DNA of 64,000 nucleotides from assembly GCF_001422545.1 (NCBI RefSeq), contig NZ_LMLE01000011.1, forward strand, positions 242,854 to 306,853, read 5' to 3'. Within the stretch, counting starts at the first letter, position 1. Each line of letters begins with the position of its first letter. The notes below the pieces were generated by a model, which was given only the letters and a program-made list of their open reading frames with translations, did no database searches and was not told where the DNA came from. Shown here piece after piece: positions 63,540 through 64,000 of this stretch. This DNA comes from Pedobacter sp. Leaf41 (GTDB taxonomy: Bacteria; Bacteroidota; Bacteroidia; Sphingobacteriales; Sphingobacteriaceae). Made by a program: the position numbers and the translations under genes.

Positions 63540-63581
63540 ATTTCTCCCACTGAAATTATAGTTTGGGAAATTTCTCCCACT
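63540..63581. repeat. ATTTCTCCCACT direct repeat, 30-bp period
   Basis: ATTTCTCCCACT occurs at 63540-63551 and again at 63570-63581, exactly three helical turns apart. The complement contains GTGGGAGAAAT, close to the GTGG-type MraZ box, and TTGGGAAATTTCTCCCA forms an imperfect palindrome. Confidence 0.6.
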
Positions 63582-63706
63582 TTAGCGGTGTTAGCTTGGA
63601 ATTGCTTAACTATCAGTGTTTAATGTTTTTTATTTGGTAGCCTGATGTTTGATTTAGTCTCATTTATCGGCTTAAATGTAACAAAAAGGATGTGGAAAAC
63701 TTTTTT

Positions 63707-63732
63707 GTGGTAAAAAGTGGTAAAAAGTGGTA
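63707..63732 (+). promoter_or_regulatory. Predicted MraZ operator, three GTGGTA boxes
   Basis: GTGGTA occurs at 63707, 63717 and 63727 with an exact 10-bp period; a further GTGG is at 63692. MraZ rings bind tandem GTGG/TGGG boxes at about 10-bp spacing before their own gene in other phyla. The array ends 43 bp before the mraZ start. Confidence 0.75.
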
Positions 63733-63775
63733 GAACTCTTTACTTTTACACTAGATAAAAAGTGTAGATACCACT

Positions 63776-64000
63776 ATGACCCAACTTTTAGGAGAATTTG
63801 ATTGTAAACTTGACGCAAAGGGACGCCTTATGGTGCCTGCTGCGCTTAAGAAACAATTGCCTAATTCGGAGAATGAGGGTCTAATCATCAACCGTGGTTT
63901 TGAAAAAAATTTGGTTATCTATCCAAAAGCGGTTTGGGATGCTGTTGTGGCTGATCTAGCCAAGCTAAATATTTACGACGAAGAGAACAGGAGGTTTGTA
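63776..64000 (+). CDS. mraZ: Division/cell-wall cluster regulator MraZ (partial, runs off the window)
   Basis: Translating from the ATG at 63776 gives MTQLLGEFDCKLDAKGRLMV and continues in frame to the window end (75 codons), including PAALKKQLP, FEKNLVIYP and LNIYDEENRRFV. This is the first AbrB-like SpoVT domain of MraZ with its DxKGRhhhP motif. MraZ is the first gene of the dcw cluster and regulates it, so mraW/rsmH and ftsL should follow outside the window. Confidence 0.93.
   Translation, partial: MTQLLGEFDCKLDAKGRLMVPAALKKQLPNSENEGLIINRGFEKNLVIYPKAVWDAVVADLAKLNIYDEENRRFV

Larger units (their letters stand above)
63334..63775. other. Gene-free interval before mraZ
   Basis: The 442-bp gap holds a terminator (63363-63386), two direct CTCCCAC repeats 30 bp apart (63540-63581) and the GTGG box array (63707-63732). 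No other gene is supported; short minus-strand ORFs here look like shadows. Confidence 0.6.

Noticed and set aside
1-64000. tRNA, rRNA, CRISPR array, transposase or integrase
   Set aside because: No cloverleaf-like segment, spaced repeat array or transposase/recombinase ORF could be supported.

Overview
The window reads as a chromosome segment of a Bacteroidota bacterium of the Sphingobacteriaceae, most likely Pedobacter or a close relative. Supporting features are SusC/SusD genes, a triple-tyrosine-domain LuxR-type regulator, an ECF sigma/FecR/STN-TonB trio, many Tat-exported sugar-isomerase-like proteins, a DUF6266-type protein, AT-rich intergenic DNA, weak Shine-Dalgarno sequences, and repeated matches to the Bacteroidota -7 box TAnnTTTG. 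The genus call is inference. No tRNA, rRNA, CRISPR array, transposase or integrase was seen.

Layout. 0.3-7.3 kb holds housekeeping and cell-envelope genes (ApbE, esterase, PBP4, CDP-alcohol transferase, asd, a lamin-tail protein). 7.4-24.6 kb is a long minus-strand block that looks like a largely periplasmic pathway for oxidising sugars or glycosides at C3. It contains a GMC dehydrogenase with a predicted Fe-S motif, its subunit 3, a cytochrome c, two Gfo/Idh oxidoreductases, a DUF1080 3-keto-glycoside hydrolase, five TIM-barrel isomerases and a sugar/nucleoside MFS carrier. An ECF sigma, FecR and STN-type TonB receptor sit upstream. 24.8-26.6 kb carries a threonine-dehydrogenase-like SDR and YebC. 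26.7-41.0 kb is a polysaccharide utilisation locus (regulator, SusC, SusD, GH144-type endoglucanase, GH43-like propeller protein, GH3 beta-glucosidase, esterase), whose enzyme set suggests beta-1,2-glucan.

41.2-52.3 kb is the most unusual part. A Wza-like exporter, a GT2 and a WecA/MraY-type transferase are interspersed with five divergent small secreted proteins. Each has a signal peptide, an early Gly-Cys, an even number of mature cysteines, and a C-terminal [CA]P[IL]D[DE]Y motif followed by a hydrophobic stretch and an Arg/Lys cluster. This is the layout of an exosortase-type sorting signal beside polysaccharide genes, but no exosortase is present here. An FNR/CRP-like palindrome (TTGAC-N4-GTCAA) recurs at the promoters of this locus. 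A HEPN protein, an internally repeated partner and a divergent S24 repressor are embedded in the same region.

52.4-63.3 kb holds gapA, an AraC regulator, a four-gene chaperone/usher-like fibre operon (pilin, chaperone, two-domain tip protein, usher-like barrel) with an attenuator after the pilin, a GNAT gene with pgk, and a collagen-like lipoprotein. The window ends inside mraZ, the first gene of the division/cell-wall cluster, preceded by three GTGGTA boxes at 10-bp spacing that look like the MraZ operator.
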